DNA of 64,000 nt, taken from positions 124,001 through 188,000 of the forward strand of contig JAYKXP010000031.1 in assembly GCA_037176845.1 (NCBI GenBank). Direction: 5' to 3'. This document shows, piece after piece, positions 11,386 to 23,273 of this stretch. The position numbers and the translations under genes were made by a program. The notes under the pieces were generated by a model. It saw only the letters and a list, made by a program, of their open reading frames with translations. It made no database searches and was not told the origin of the DNA. This DNA is from Paramarasmius palmivorus (taxonomy: Eukaryota; Basidiomycota; Agaricomycetes; Agaricales; Marasmiaceae). The stretch's first letter is position 1. Every line of letters starts with the position of its first letter.

Positions 11386-11815
11386 ATCTATGGAAGATGT
11401 GAAAATTTTGTCATAATCTTTTGTCTTCTTTTTGTGACGGACTTTGGAAACACAAGGGAGTATTTGCATAGACTGAGGGTGGGTCACTTTTGACACCTAT
11501 ACACTCAACGTAAATTAGACGATAAGTGTTACTTGACATCTCTACTTATCGCGGCGTCAAATTGAGGTCGCAGTTCAAAGTGGCAGTGAGAGCAGCTCAT
11601 TTCATGGATTTACGGGTACAGGCTTACTTGTAAATCCAGGTAGTGGTTGAGGTTGACCCATAATGGCAAGATCGACATTTACTCGTTGAGGTCTCTGGAA
11701 TAGCCACTCTGTGCTATTGGGCGTATGACGAGGAACGGAGATGTAGAGTATGCCCTGTTACCATACACTTTGAGATAAATTTGAGCATAAAATCTCACAG
11801 ATAACCACGCGTTAT

Positions 11816-11900
11816 CTCCCTGGCTGGGAATCGAACCCAGTGTTCACGCGAACACCTTTATGACAGGCTTGTGTGCTACTAGCCGATATGCTACCAGGTA
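11816..11900 (-). pseudogene. tRNA-Asp(GTC)-like, D arm enlarged
   Basis: The T arm and GTC anticodon are kept. The 5' acceptor is TACCTGG, the D arm has extra bases and the anticodon stem is altered. TTTT lies about 23 bases downstream. Confidence 0.55.
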
Positions 11901-12260
11901 GTTAGCCGTCCTGTCTCGTAGATGTTTTTGCCACTACTTAGACATCGCTGTTTGATGGACTCAGATCTATCCACAGACTTGTCCGATCAGCAGAATAAGT
12001 AGTTGGGATTTGGTCTGAGATCCACGAGACAGCGGCGTGTGGATTCCCGCAGATGAACCGGACTTGTGCTGAGGATCATCTTTCTACAGTCTACTAGATT
12101 TATAACTGTTTAACATCGCCAACCTTGGGGTTCGAGATAAGATGGTACACGAGGTATGAGATTGACTTGGCGCGAAAGGTTTCGATTATTTTTGTTATCG
12201 TTACGCGTATCCTTTCGTAACCTCGATACCCTGATTGACCTATGCTTCGCAATAGTGGGC

Positions 12261-12300
12261 TCCCCTGATACATAGTATATACCCCTGCCTAGCCAGGGAG
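12261..12300 (+). pseudogene. tRNA-like 40-base relic
   Basis: CCCTG, TAGTATATAC and AGCCAGGGAG follow one another with the middle missing. Confidence 0.4.
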
Positions 12301-13344
12301 TCTCGGATCGTGGGTGGCTGCGTGTCTTTATTTAGATTCTTCTGATTTTGTTTGGGATTGGCCGATATAAGGACGGTCTTTGGAAAGATATTACTCGGAA
12401 CTTGTGTCCCTCATGCGTGGAGGAGATTAGGTATTGAGTGTCACGCTAGACGGTTACGGTGGCATGTTCAAGGATGAAGATATTCTGATCGTTTTCTGCC
12501 ACCCAACTCTTCGCTGGCTGACGTTTTGGTAAGTCTAATCCATAGGTTCTATATCGCTCGTCATTGTGATAGTCACGCGGTCCCATTTTCTCTCGACGAC
12601 CATCATCACAAGTGAATGATACAACTGACACCGAACTGTTATACCTATCTCCCCACAGCAGAGAAATAGCTTGCTATTTATGGAAATATTAGCGCCCTTT
12701 AGACGCTCCTATCATCGGATAAGCTGGACTGTGAACATGTTAGCGACAGGTTAAGACAAGGTTAAGATTCCGAGTCCTCGCCGCCTGTCGCTTCTTGAGG
12801 GTTTTGGTGACGCTGGTCCATAAGTTCTATATGGCTCTTCGCTGTGATATCCACATGGTCGCATTTCTTCTCGACAACCATCATCACAAGTCACTAGGTT
12901 GCCATCCTACAGATCTCAGGCAGCCGTATACTGGAGAAAGAGAAGGGCGACCTTTAACCTTGAGGGCATTTTTTCCCTGCAATCAACGTCCAGGCTGGTG
13001 CCCAATCCTTCAGCATGGTCAATGTTTTCACCTATCTGAAGCCTGACTCGGATTCACAATAAGAGCCTCTCAGCTTCTACGTGACAGCTTCTTTGGTTCT
13101 CACTGCACATTGTCGCCGCAAATCATGATCAAGAGACTATGTCGATGGAGAAACCTCATCACGATTCAATTCTATCCTCCTTGATGATCATCTTCAGTGT
13201 ATCACTATTCGTAACAAAAAGAACGGACCACCTCAGTTGATAGGTGATGATCAGATGGAGTAGCAAATAAAATCATCAGCGGGATGGGGCTAGTTCAGTA
13301 CTGTTTAATCCCTTCCCATATCACGACTCCAGCTACCTGCAATA

Positions 13345-14978
13345 ATGCGATGGTTGGCTATATTATGGTGCGGGTTTCTGCTTCGTATATGCGTCGATAC
13401 GATGGCCTTTAACAGTTCTTTCAGTATAGCTCCAGTATCGTCATGGGGTTTCAACGTAACTATCGATAATGTCGATCCTATTTCGGCTGAGCTGAAGGAT
13501 TCAACGATTCGGCTCCATATTACATGGCATGCAGAAGCAGACGGCTCTTTTCAATTTGCATTGATGACATTTGGCGTTGACAATATCCCAGTCGCGTTCA
13601 GTCAGGCTGTCGATTCCAGAAGTTCTCCGTTGGACTTGAACTTCGAACCTGTACCCCTGGGGTATTTTTTCTTTGTAAAAAATGATTTATTGCGGATAAC
13701 ACTGGCTTAGGAGCTACAATCTGGTTGTTTGGAATGATGAAAGGTACGTCGTTTGAGCTGTTTCTTTTTTTATTACAGGACCTTCATAATATCCCTTGGG
13801 CAGTGTGAACAATGGAGTAGATCTCGATAGGTTCAATGTTCCAATCCGGGTAAAGGATCCCGATCATACGACGCCTAGTTCTACTTCACCAACGTGAGTT
13901 AATTCAATTCTGCAATCACAGTCGCTAAAGCCACATCCAGATCCAGATCCACTGTCCCGACAACTAGTTCCCAAACCCCAACGTAAATCAATCCCACTCT
14001 TGTAATTATGAACGCTAACAGCACGCGCAGGTCCAAACCGAATAGTCCGATACCAGAATCAACGTAAATGAATCACGTTCCCTGGATTGCAACCACTAAA
14101 GGGGCACACAGATCCACGATATCTGATTCCCCAGAACCAACGTGAGTCAACTCCAATCCTGTAATCACAGCCGCCAAAGGCACGCGCAGTTCCAAGTCCA
14201 ATGACTCAATACCTAATTCCCCAAACTCAACGTAAATCTATTCCATTCCCTTAGTTATAGTTTCAAAAGCTGAACGCACACGCAGAACCAAATCCAACAA
14301 TTCGACACCAGGACTATCGTCAGTGAATCCTATTCCTTGAATTGCAACCGCTAAAGACACACAGATCCACATCCAATAATCCGATATCTAATTCGCAAGA
14401 ACCAACGTGAATGAATCCTATTTTCTTGATCGCAACCGCTAAAGACACGCGCAGATCCCATTCCAATAATCCGATACCAGAGCCAACGTAAACGATTCAC
14501 GTTCCTTGAATTACAACTACTAAAAGCATACATAGATCCACGATATTTGATTCCCCGGAGCCAACGTGAGTCAATCCCAGTTCTTCAATCACAACCGCTA
14601 ACGGCTCACAGATCTAAATCCAATCGTGCACTCATCATCGGTGCCATTATTGGACCAATTTGCTTCATCGCACTAATCCTCGTCGTGGGCGTATACTTCC
14701 TTCGAAAACGACGTGAATCAAAAAACCGGACCATTCCTCTTCCACTCGATGCGCTATTCACCCTTACACCCCATCCTAATGTCGAATCCACCAAGCCCCC
14801 AGTAAACAGGAATGATAACAATCCCACTGATACTGTCACCGGGGCAATTAGATCCCCACCTCGGATACGAAGACACAATGACAGCGGGTGGAGACCAGGG
14901 CCTCCGCCCTCAGAGATTGATAGTGGTAGCGGGAGTAATGTGTTAGATCTTCCACCGGAATACGAGCATGCATTGTGA
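13345..14978 (+). CDS. Single-pass membrane protein with expanded mini-exon array (copy B3)
   Basis: Thirteen exons: 13345-13367, 13425-13661, 13711-13743, 13804-13893, 13941-13982, 14031-14063, 14112-14141, 14190-14231, 14286-14318, 14365-14406, 14455-14487, 14536-14565, 14612-14978. They sum to 1035 bases, 344 residues plus stop, in one frame. The ectodomain matches B1 and B2; the membrane helix is ALIIGAIIGPICFIALILVV, followed by RKRRESKNR and a tail ending LPPEYEHAL. Eight consecutive mini-exons of 42, 33, 30, 42, 33, 42, 33 and 30 bases code Ser/Thr/Pro stalk pieces such as STSNNPISNSQEP and SHSNNPIPEP. The size order shows repeats of a 42-33-30 block. Each intron is about 46-57 bases, starts GTGAGTC, GTAAATG or close to it, and ends with a CACACAG- or CACGCGCAG-like acceptor. 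Confidence 0.8.
13894..14611 (+). repeat. Tandem intron plus mini-exon array
   Basis: Nine introns and eight mini-exons of copy B3 form a degenerate tandem repeat with a unit near 80 bases. Both the coding and intron parts repeat. Every donor follows a CAAC-like exon end (one ends in CTATC) and every mini-exon starts near ATCCA, so the frame stays 2+3n+1 throughout. Confidence 0.8.
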
Positions 14979-16029
14979 TTGTCAGCGCCATCCTCATGAA
15001 AGAAAGCTTGCTGTTTATAGAGTTTTAGCGCCCTGTAGACGCTCCAACTGCCGAAGCTGACGTTGTCTCAAAGTGGAAGTTGGACACATGATAAAAAATT
15101 GGGGGCGTATCATTATAGTCCGGCTCGTAGACGTTTTCGGTACCTTGTCATTCACCTCAACGTAATGTCCCCATGAATTCACTAAGTTGTCGGCACGCTG
15201 GGTTGCCCTGCTGAAAATCGGTATCAAGCCATAAAGGTGCCACGACCAGCGGATGCTTTGGAAGACTGCCATTACACCATTACACCCTTTTCGATACTTT
15301 AGGCATCGATGTCTACGGTCTGCTAGGTGTCTAGAGACATCTTATCAGTACAAAATCTGACTTAACTCTTCGTGTAATGTGACTTTGAAGTGCTCAATGT
15401 GAACTATAGGTTGAGCACATAGTATAAGGTAGATTAGCGAGCGGCTGAGATTCTGCCTAGGGGAGATGATGTCACCGTACCGGGGTTTTCGGTGACTGGA
15501 AATGCTGTGCGAGGAATTTGAAATCGAGGCGGAAGTTGGTTCAAGAAAGGGTGTGCTTGAGTTATTTGCGTGTCGAGCGGGATAGAGTCGTGAGCAGCTG
15601 AGGCTACCATCAAGAAAAAGACAGGCGATGCTGCTGCGGTTGTCGTCGGGTAGACTATGCTTCTGAGCGTCATGATAGGTGTAGAGTCCAGACATTTTCT
15701 AGACGTTAAGAGGTACTTACGATGCGAGTAAAAAATGACTCATGAGGCTTTAAACCGCAAGGGCGGAGTAGATATGGTCTCTTACTCAAGGAAGATTCCC
15801 AATGCATTACCCTATGAACCTCTACGATCTCAGGTGAGTGTTTAGAAGTCAGAAGGAAGGAGGGTATAAACATGAGCCAGAGTAGATGTATATCACATTG
15901 ATGGTGTCGTGATTTTATCAAAGCGGGGCGCGCACATGAGCGTACAGCCTTACACAGCAATACATTTGCAACAGCAGTTAGTGCATATAAAAAGGCTATA
16001 GCTCTCATTCAACATCGCAAAAAACAATC
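14979..16029. other. Spacer, with one weak small secreted frame
   Basis: A minus-strand frame at 15434-15673 (79 residues, hydrophobic stretch SPVFFLMVASA near residue 20) could be a small secreted protein but has no paralog here and no clear splice structure. A short repeat near 15004-15040 is also found at 12668 and 16906. A TATA box for the next gene is at 15986-15992. Confidence 0.35.
15986..15992 (+). promoter_or_regulatory. TATA box of DUF6593-like gene F1
   Basis: TATAAAA lies 38 bases before the start codon. Confidence 0.55.
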
Positions 16030-16647
16030 ATGGATTTCATCTTCTCCAAAGACGATGTGCGAAACTGCACTCTCTCCCTCATGACCCGGCCCGACGAGCC
16101 CATCTACGAAGTCTCTACCACCAAGAAATCATTGTTGGCGGAAACAACCGTCATCAAAAAATATCATAAGGATGGAGAACCAGAATATATGGGCCTCGTC
16201 GAGCTTTATGCGAGAACAGATGTATGTAAAGTCTGGGGAAAGGATATGCCACCGAAATCGGATGGGTTCTTCAAGAAGTACGGCGATATCTACATATCAG
16301 TCTGTGATTTCACTGATGGAGCTATAGTGGACGATCGTTTGTCGCTTCGGATGGACAAAAATATACTTGGAAGCAAAAGTCGAACGGAAACCAAGAGGTA
16401 TCGTCTCAACTTTTAACGTCCCATGTCGAAAGGGGCTAACCAGTTTTCCCAGCTAACTGATCAATCCAAGAACGTAATCGCAACATGGGAAAGAGCACAC
16501 ACTGGGTTTTTCAGCGGCAGACCAAGTGCTGCAAGGTTATCAATTGCAGAAGCCGGAGTTTCCATCGCTGACGATATTGTGGTCACGTTCGTGGACGTTG
16601 AACAGTGGACAAGGATCAACCAAGCAGCCGCAGCCGCTGCGGCCTAG
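16030..16647 (+). CDS. DUF6593-like protein (F1)
   Basis: Exons 16030-16277, 16328-16397 and 16453-16647 give 170 residues. The protein resembles the DUF6593 family common in mushrooms: an N-terminal strand-rich part (YEVSTTKKSLLAETTVIKKY), then WGKDMPPKSDGFF, then SFVASDGQKYTWK, and a C-terminal IADDIVVTFVDVEQWTRI that all three copies in this window share. No signal peptide or membrane helix is seen; function is unknown. It ends in a run of seven Ala that the other copies lack. Exon borders and phases match F2 and F3 exactly. Confidence 0.75.
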
Positions 16648-17375
16648 GGAGTGTGTAGAGTATAGCTGAAAGCATGGAGCTGTGTACATATTTATCTATT
16701 TGTTGAGAATGGCGTGAATATGTCGATGAAATTTGACCATTCCGACTTCTCGAATCATACCGGATTAGGTTTCATGAACCATTCATTAGCAGGACTTCAA
16801 GCACGCACCTGACTGACCAAAACACCAGCACCCAACTATTATCTGTGACTATTGAACAATGCTACCCCCACTGATGATTACTTACAGACAAGGCTGGAGG
16901 CAGAACAGCTGCTATTTATGAAAATTTTAGCGCTCTTTAGACCTCCTGATGGCTGGATATGTTTCACCCGGTGGTGAACAGAGATTGAATGGTCACTATC
17001 AGTTCTATTACTCCCTGACTGCGAGTTGAGCCAGAACCCAGTGTTTGCACGCACCATATTGACCCTTCGTATATCCATGACAGACGCGTGACACTACTAG
17101 TTCATATACTATCAAGGATATTGCCCGAGCGTCCGAATCCAGGACAGGATAGCGTTTTGGGGAGATACCAGGCATCATGCCATCCCTTCGAGATCGCAAC
17201 CCGCTTTGTATGTGTTATCCTTAGAGCTCAAAGTTAAACACAATGACATTGGGTAGCAAGATCTAGAGCTACTTCGTCAAGTACGCTGCTCTCGTATTAT
17301 GGCGAACCATAAAGTTAGCAGACGCGATACAGTCACGGTAAATGCTCCGTCCATAGTAGCATAGTCGAGCCCTCT
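16648..17375. other. Spacer
   Basis: It holds the short repeat GCTATTTATGAAAATTTTAG near 16910 and a tRNA-like relic. I see no gene. Confidence 0.45.
17011..17118 (-). pseudogene. tRNA-Asp(GTC)-like, decayed
   Basis: The GTC anticodon with flanking CTGTCAT is kept. The 5' acceptor is TCCTTGA, the D arm is enlarged and the T loop is interrupted (GGTTCTGGCTC). Confidence 0.5.
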
Positions 17376-18088
17376 TTAAGAGTTCGAGGTACGCAAGAAA
17401 TTCACCATATCGCTATACCCCAACAAATCATCCGACCTTCCTGCGAAATCTTGCAAGGCTTTCCACCAGATATCGATCACCTCAGATTGTGCACTGTTTG
17501 ACCCCATATAATCAGCCCATGTAAACCTGATAAACGAGAGAGCAAGAAACTTACTCTGGCCAAACGCTCGAATTGAGCTCATCCAAAGTCCGATAAATGA
17601 AATCGATATACTGTTGACGCGTAGCCGTACACCTCGGAGGGGCGGTGTTGCATGTAGTTTCGATGTGGCCACTCCATACCGCGATATCAGGAGCAGCCAA
17701 ATTCTCCGGACTCGTATTTGCCACATGATCATTTACACAAGACGTTACACCGATAGTTGTGGTGGTGCCTTGGCATGTAGCAGCTGCTACACAGATGTAC
17801 GAGAGCCATGGTTCGTCCGGGACCGAGTCGGATGCGAGTTGGTTGACACACGCGTTGGACTATACAGGGAGTCGTGAGCATACGGAGAATGAAATAAGAC
17901 AGAAGAAGCAGAAATAGACGTACGAGAACAACACATGCCGGGCTATAATTCCCATGGTACAAACCCACTTGCGATTGTGATTGAGAGCATTGCTCGGGTG
18001 TGGGAGTGGCACGCTTTACCATCGGGGTGCTCGAGGATGAGAGAGCGAATGAGAGTGCAACGACAGTGGCTGGGATTGAGAACTTCAT
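17376..18088 (-). CDS. Secreted cysteine-bearing protein, unknown family (D1)
   Basis: Exons 18088-17924, 17859-17555 and 17526-17376 give 206 residues. The start MKFSIPATVVALSFALSSSS is a signal peptide and a KR pair follows near residues 25-26. Conserved with paralog D2 (23882-24720) are FSPAC, ACVNQ/ACIQ, CVAAATCQGT, SRQ/TRQ-x-x-IDFIYRTLDE, VWPE/VWPD and AQSEVI-x-x-WW. Several cysteines are shared (C in FSPAC, CVAAATC, the C before TAP and the C in RC). I do not recognise the family. D1 and D2 differ in intron content: D1 has an intron after SPACVVL that D2 lacks, and D2 has one in the middle that D1 lacks. Confidence 0.72.
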
Positions 18089-19111
18089 TCTAGCAAGGAT
18101 TGGGCACTAGAGAATGAGAACGAGTTTGAGTGCATGTTATTCGCTTATATACCTTTTGAAGTCAGGAACGCGCTCGAAAGTTTACTCCACCTCGGGTACC
18201 TGTTTGTTCATGGATGATTAGATGGTTAAATCATTGGAAAGATCATAATCAATATCGGACCTAACACTTTGTAGGATGTTTCCCAACGGCGGTGTGTTGA
18301 GACCGAGATTAAGTGCTGGATTTGTACATGCTAGCTGTTGAGCTATTCGGATCTTGACCGTGAAGAGACATGTGGTGCGGTCGAGTTCTTTCATACATCA
18401 AATCCAGACAGAGCGTTATAAGGGCACAGTCACGCAGGCGGGCGCTTCGATTGCCGCGAGCGTCTAGGTTGTGCCGTTGGTACAAATCAAACGGCTAGAA
18501 AAGCCATTCATCGGCTAATGTGCCGATAATATCCCGGATCAGAAAAGGTGCTCAGGAACTGCAGTCGGTGATTTTGGCCATTTCACCCTGGAGACGATCA
18601 GTAAAGCCCATCGTGGAACATTTTCTTCGTGTGTTGTGTAGGAGGTCAGATACTCATCCAAGTTGCAATGTGATATCGACCAAAGATATACGCGGAAAGG
18701 GTTTGATATATGAGCTGCGAATAGCAAAATTGGAATGGGGAATATGACTCCCTGGCTGGGAGTTGAACCCAGGATTCGCGCGAAGATCTTTCAGTCATCG
18801 TCTGACAGGCGCGTGTCCTGACCATTATACTACCAGGGATGTCAGAGTCAGCGTGCGTATTCTTGGTTGGGGAAGCGAAGTAAAACCTGCTTCTCGTTGT
18901 ATATCGGTAAATGATCATTGACTTGACCCCAAAGTTACTCGTACCATATCTAGGCTAATACATAACTCGTAAACGGCCGGTTCCATACAAGAGACCTATA
19001 TCCTACCGGGTCAAGGTCTCCCGAAACAGGGAATGACGAACTTGGCGATTGGAGTACTCAATCCAAGCCTTTCCCTACGGAGCCGGGGATGCATTCAATG
19101 ATCATTCCTTT
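18089..19111. other. Spacer
   Basis: I see no protein gene; one good tRNA-like gene lies at 18748-18839. Confidence 0.5.
18748..18839 (-). tRNA. tRNA-Asp(GTC)-like gene with intron
   Basis: The acceptor is perfect, the anticodon stem is CGCGC/GCGCG and GTC is complementary to 18804-18806. The T stem is CTGGG/CCCAG, but the B box reads GGTTCAACTCC, one base off consensus. The intron (about 20 bases) has no resemblance to those of other copies. TTTT follows about 16 bases downstream. Confidence 0.7.
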
Positions 19112-20383
19112 TTACACTTGGCGAGCCAAAGCCTTTCTTAGAACCTCCACGAAACGCTGTGAAGATTCCTGATGAGCCTAGACCTGACCGTGAGCTTCAA
19201 CCACCAAACAAATTCCTAATATCACTCACACAATGCCCAACGTCCTCGATCCCCACAAACTCCATATCTAGACTCGCGTTTTCTCCTCGCAGGTACTCCT
19301 CATACAACCTCTTCACCTCCAAATACGCATACACCGTCATCCAGGGTCCTCGTGTGGTGTATAAATACGTGAATCGGAGGTTTGGTAGGAAGCGACTGTC
19401 GCTGAAGAGTGCCTTGGAGGTACACTGTCGAAGAAGGGCCGCGAATTCGGGTCCAAATCTTTTCAGCGCGTTATGAGACTGGTACCCGATCAAAGCAACA
19501 GACAGGAACGCACGTAATGACATCAGAAGGTACACCACTCGCTTCCCAATACTTCTTTTTATCTTCTTCTGACCAGCTATCGACTAAACATTTCCCTGGA
19601 TTAGCACGTTGTCGGAAGTCATACCCATCCGGGGAGGTAGTAGACAGCGTTGCGATGGGATTATGCTCGAAAGACGAGGAAGCCCAATAAAAGAACTTGG
19701 AGATTTTATCGTCAAGAGTGGGCATCGAGGTGTCTGTCCATGGTGAGTAGACGCGTGAAGTGTGGAACGAGGGGTGTAAGTCGAGTCCAAGGGCTTGATA
19801 CGGTGGGTCTGGGTATTTAGGTGAAACTCATGGGTCAAGGTAGCGTGCTACGGTGAGTAACGTACCATATAAGATGATATGCTTGAGATGTACCTCTAAA
19901 AACGATTTCGTGTCCGGATCTAGCCCGTCTGGGTTGGAAAACAACGACATCGTTGTAAGATTCCCGATTGACCACCCCATGATAGCTATACCCCCGCTAC
20001 TAGGTATCTTTTCCTTCTCGACAAATGCTTTCATGAATGCGACCAAAACCACCGCTAAGCCTTCCAAAGCTTCTCTCGTTCCTTCTTGAAAACCCTGCAT
20101 CTCGGAATCGGTGTAAGGAGTAGAGCCGGTGTATCCACGACGTGTAAGGGCGACAATTCGGAGGTTGGCTTCTGGGGCAAGGGATTGGATGGGTTGAAAA
20201 CTAGCTGTAAGAGAGAGGGAGTAAGTGTTCTGGGCCGAGCACGATGCAAGCTGACGTACCGGCGCCAAATCCACCTCCGTGTAAGATGATGAGTGTAGGG
20301 TAGTCATCCGCGTTGGGTGGTGCACCGCTGTCGGTGAAGGATATCTTGATGTCGTTGAGGAGAGTAAAATTCCCGTTGAGCAT
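19112..20383 (-). CDS. Alpha/beta hydrolase (E1)
   Basis: Exons 20383-20260, 20204-19866, 19808-19514, 19458-19230 and 19177-19112 give 350 residues. HGGGFG near residue 36 fits the oxyanion-hole loop, GWSIG near residue 109 is the nucleophile elbow with the catalytic Ser, and GHC just before the last exon supplies the likely catalytic His. RRGYTGSTPYT is a typical strand-4 region of this fold. No signal peptide is evident, so a cytoplasmic esterase-like enzyme is likely; the substrate is unknown. The last exon (HQESSQRFVEVLRKAL) lies beyond the apparent stop at 19197 and is supported by the same donor (CATTGT|GTGAGTGAT) and a matching last exon in paralog E2. Confidence 0.85.
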
Positions 20384-21054
20384 GGTTCAAAGCGATGGAA
20401 TTGAGCTTTACACACCTTGATATATATACGTATCCCACAGGTAGCGTCACACGGCCATTCGAACGGTGTTTTTCATCGTCCTTTTGGTTAGACTAAGGTT
20501 TCTCGTGTGCGAGGAAGTCACATAAGAGGCAAAAGGCGAGAGCCGTCCAACCGTCGTCGTGGTCATCAGAAGAGCTGTAAGCTTACGGCAAGGGAAGCAA
20601 TGCCGAGAGCCACACGTGGAGCGTTTAGTACACAGTTGAGAGCGCAGCGGTGTATCTGAGGATACAACGTGCAGGGAATATTGTCTTGCGTTGTGAATAT
20701 TTATTGAATTTGAAGGCGCAGCTGCAGGTCGAAGACACCAAGGAGTGTAACATGTGTGCGCGTTATGGTAGCAAGGCACGCTGGTTGCCACGTGACGACT
20801 CGGATACACGTGTTTCGACGTGAAAAAAAATTCCTCGGCAAATTCCCATACTCTCACCGTGACCTCAACCACTCCCCAGGCTTCGGTTATGCAGTGCATC
20901 ACTCATAGAGGTCCTTCCTTTCTAGCTCTCGCTAAAGCCCACCCGAACAGTCTCGCTGGATAGCGAGCGTACATCGAATCGGGCACGATATCGGCAAACA
21001 CTCAACGAAACTTTCATAGCTTTCCTCATCCTGAGGATTTACCCAGAAGTCGAA

Positions 21055-21488
21055 ATGGACGCATCTCATGACACTGCAAAAAAGGAGAATACCGAGTACT
21101 GGCTATGCATAAATACGGCGAGGTGAGTCCTCTTCCACTCCCAAAGATATCTTCTGATGCCTCTAGTATCAAAGGCGATACGTTCTTAGAGAAGAGACGC
21201 CGTGCCAGAAAACATCATAATCATTTCCGTCATTACTTTAGTACGTCGTCATATCATTCTCAATCGAGCCCTCGCTAATTTCCTAGCATGCAGTCTCATG
21301 CTAGAGCATCGACGACGCGATTGAATATACGGCGTCGTCTTGGTAAAGAAAACAGAGCTTACAGGATTTTGATAAGCCGGCATCGGGTTCTATTCTGCCA
21401 CAACGGTACGCCTCAGTCCTTTCCCTCTCCACAACCTAATCAACTTTCAGGTATTCTACCATGTGTAGACACGCTGCAACTGCTCTAA
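21055..21488 (+). CDS. Candidate spliced gene, unknown
   Basis: A start at 21055 (MDASHDTAKKENTEYWLCIN) can be joined through three plausible GT-AG introns to SIKGDTFLEKRRRARKHHNH, then RASTTRLNIRRRLGKENRAY, ending at 21488. An alternative frame continues to 21667 (VNFYSAPSFVTATCLDLGFQ). The product would be basic and rich in Arg and His. There is no paralog or domain to support it, so it may be a relic. Confidence 0.25.
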
Positions 21489-22760
21489 CGCTGTCACGTC
21501 CGCGTCATCGTACCGATAACCACAACTACAATTCAGATCCTACCATCCCTGTCAACTTCTACTCAGCACCGAGCTTCGTAACCGCTACATGCCTCGATCT
21601 CGGTTTCCAAAGAACTTTGAAAGAAATCCCTTGGCCACGTCTAGACCCCACAGATACTTCCCTGTAGCCGTAGCCTACGAAGGTGCATTTTACACTCTCC
21701 TGTCTGCTCCATCCTGGGTCTACTATGGTTCGAGTTCACTATTCATGCAATGTTAATGGCGCGAAGAGAGTTCAATCCCACGTCCACGTGTAATATCAAC
21801 ACCCAGAGCCAAGGCCGAGAACTTTCCAGACCACCATGGTTGAGAACGTTCTCGTAGTTCCTTATCCAGATTGGAAACCGCAAGACACTACATTACCACG
21901 CTTTCCTGGATCTCCCAAGTAAGATTTGGTGACGGTTCTTTGGGGTGCTATGGTTTTGGACTGCGAGGCTGTTCTTACCCTCGATGCTGAATCTAGTGGT
22001 CTGCGCCTCGTTAACGCCTCGCATATACTTATATTCAAATGATCTCCTGACGTATCGTTTTGTATATTTGAAGGTCCGCCGATGATTCGAATTCACGCAG
22101 TTATCAAACGGTGACTCATGTTACATTCAATTAGCTCACTATGTTGTAGAATTTGAAATAGGACGGTGCAAACTCTTCTCTGGGGTCAGTGGAGGTGGTG
22201 AGAGCTGGTATTCGCCGCGGAAGACGCCAGGAATAACAGGGTAACAAGGATAAAGGTACAATACATACACTAGACGATGTAGGTTTAAGCCACTGACGCA
22301 GGTTGTCATCGGGGAATTCGTGAACGCGATACAGACATCAATGTATATGACGTCCAACGATCTTCCATGCGGTTCTTTTCTGATGTTCCAGTACCAAAGG
22401 CACATCGTATTAATCGTTTTATGGCATCAATCATCTGGGTAAGAACATCGTTGTCCATTGTCTCAATTGGACGACGTCGCTAAAGACTATTCCAGGGACA
22501 TTGTTTATTGAATCTGAGTGCATTACCGACTCGTCGTGTGAAGAATCCTCGCCACATCACCGCACGAGATGTTTTTCCTCGTTCCAACATCATTCATCAA
22601 CTTTACACGTCTATTCATCTTTGGGGATTCCATTGTTTCTTTGCTGTTAATCAAATAGTTGCTCCACTTTGACATACTCCACAGCATGCTTTACAGCTCA
22701 TGCACAGACCCGTATACCTCACGTTCAGGCTAGGCTACATTACACGTTGGAACGAAAACG

Positions 22761-22766
22761 TATAAA
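22761..22766 (+). promoter_or_regulatory. TATA box of hydrophobin 1
   Basis: TATAAA lies 65 bases before the start; the counterpart at 29012-29018 sits at the same distance from hydrophobin 3. Confidence 0.6.
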
Positions 22767-22830
22767 GGCCTCACTGGTTCGACCAAGGTTCTTCACTTCA
22801 CACAGCGATAGTCTCCTCATCTTCTCAAAC

Positions 22831-23273
22831 ATGCAATACACACTCTTCTCTCTTGCTACTCTCGCCACCCTTGCGGCTGCCACAGGTCTTCCGGCCAGCC
22901 AATGCACCACCGGGCCCGTTCAGTGCTGCAACACTGTAGGCAATGCCGGTGACCGCGACATCGCCAAGGAGCTCGGAATTTTGGGCGTGATCGTCCAGGG
23001 TATCAACGTCCTCGTTGGTCTTACTTGCACCCCCGTCACTGTCATCGGTGCTGGTGGCTCTGGCTGGTGAGTGCCCTACCGTCTTCCTCTTGGCCCAGAT
23101 GGTCCGGAACTAAAGTAAATTACAGCTCTGCAAACCCGGTCTGCTGCTCAGACAACTCTCACGGTAAACCACTTTGAATCTCCTAACCTGATATTTTGAC
23201 AGAATGCTGATTTTCCGCTTTTTCAGATGGCCTCGTCTCCATTGGCTGTGTGCCCGTCGACCTCAGCCTTTAA
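22831..23273 (+). CDS. Class I hydrophobin (hydrophobin 1)
   Basis: Exons 22831-23066, 23126-23163 and 23227-23273 give 106 residues. A signal peptide ([19 protein letters not shown]) is followed by the eight-cysteine hydrophobin pattern: C-x6-CC-x32-C-x12-C-x5-CC-x12-C. Spacing fits class I proteins, which self-assemble into amphipathic rodlet layers at air-water interfaces on hyphae and fruiting bodies. The hydrophobic stretch [16 protein letters not shown] and the Gly-rich GAGGSGC loop are typical. Hydrophobin 3 has the same exon lengths (236, 38, 47). Confidence 0.93.

Larger units (their letters stand above)
10987..13344. other. Spacer with repeated blocks and tRNA-like copies
   Basis: I see no protein gene. 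Parts of 12430-12600 and 12770-13340 resemble the stretches upstream of B1 (2040-2600) and B2 (6260-6770), so they are the upstream part of unit I, interrupted here by extra sequence. Confidence 0.5.
20384..22830. other. Spacer with one uncertain gene and hydrophobin upstream repeats
   Basis: About 22080-22830 belongs to a block repeated upstream of the hydrophobins at about 25470-25840 and 28430-29080. A candidate gene at 21055-21488 is listed separately; elsewhere I see nothing convincing. Confidence 0.45.

Noticed and set aside
13894..14611. The repeat array as a CRISPR or a plain minisatellite
   Set aside because: Units are degenerate in every part, splice sites are kept in each unit, and the coding pieces join in one frame, which fits mini-exons and not spacer-repeat structure.
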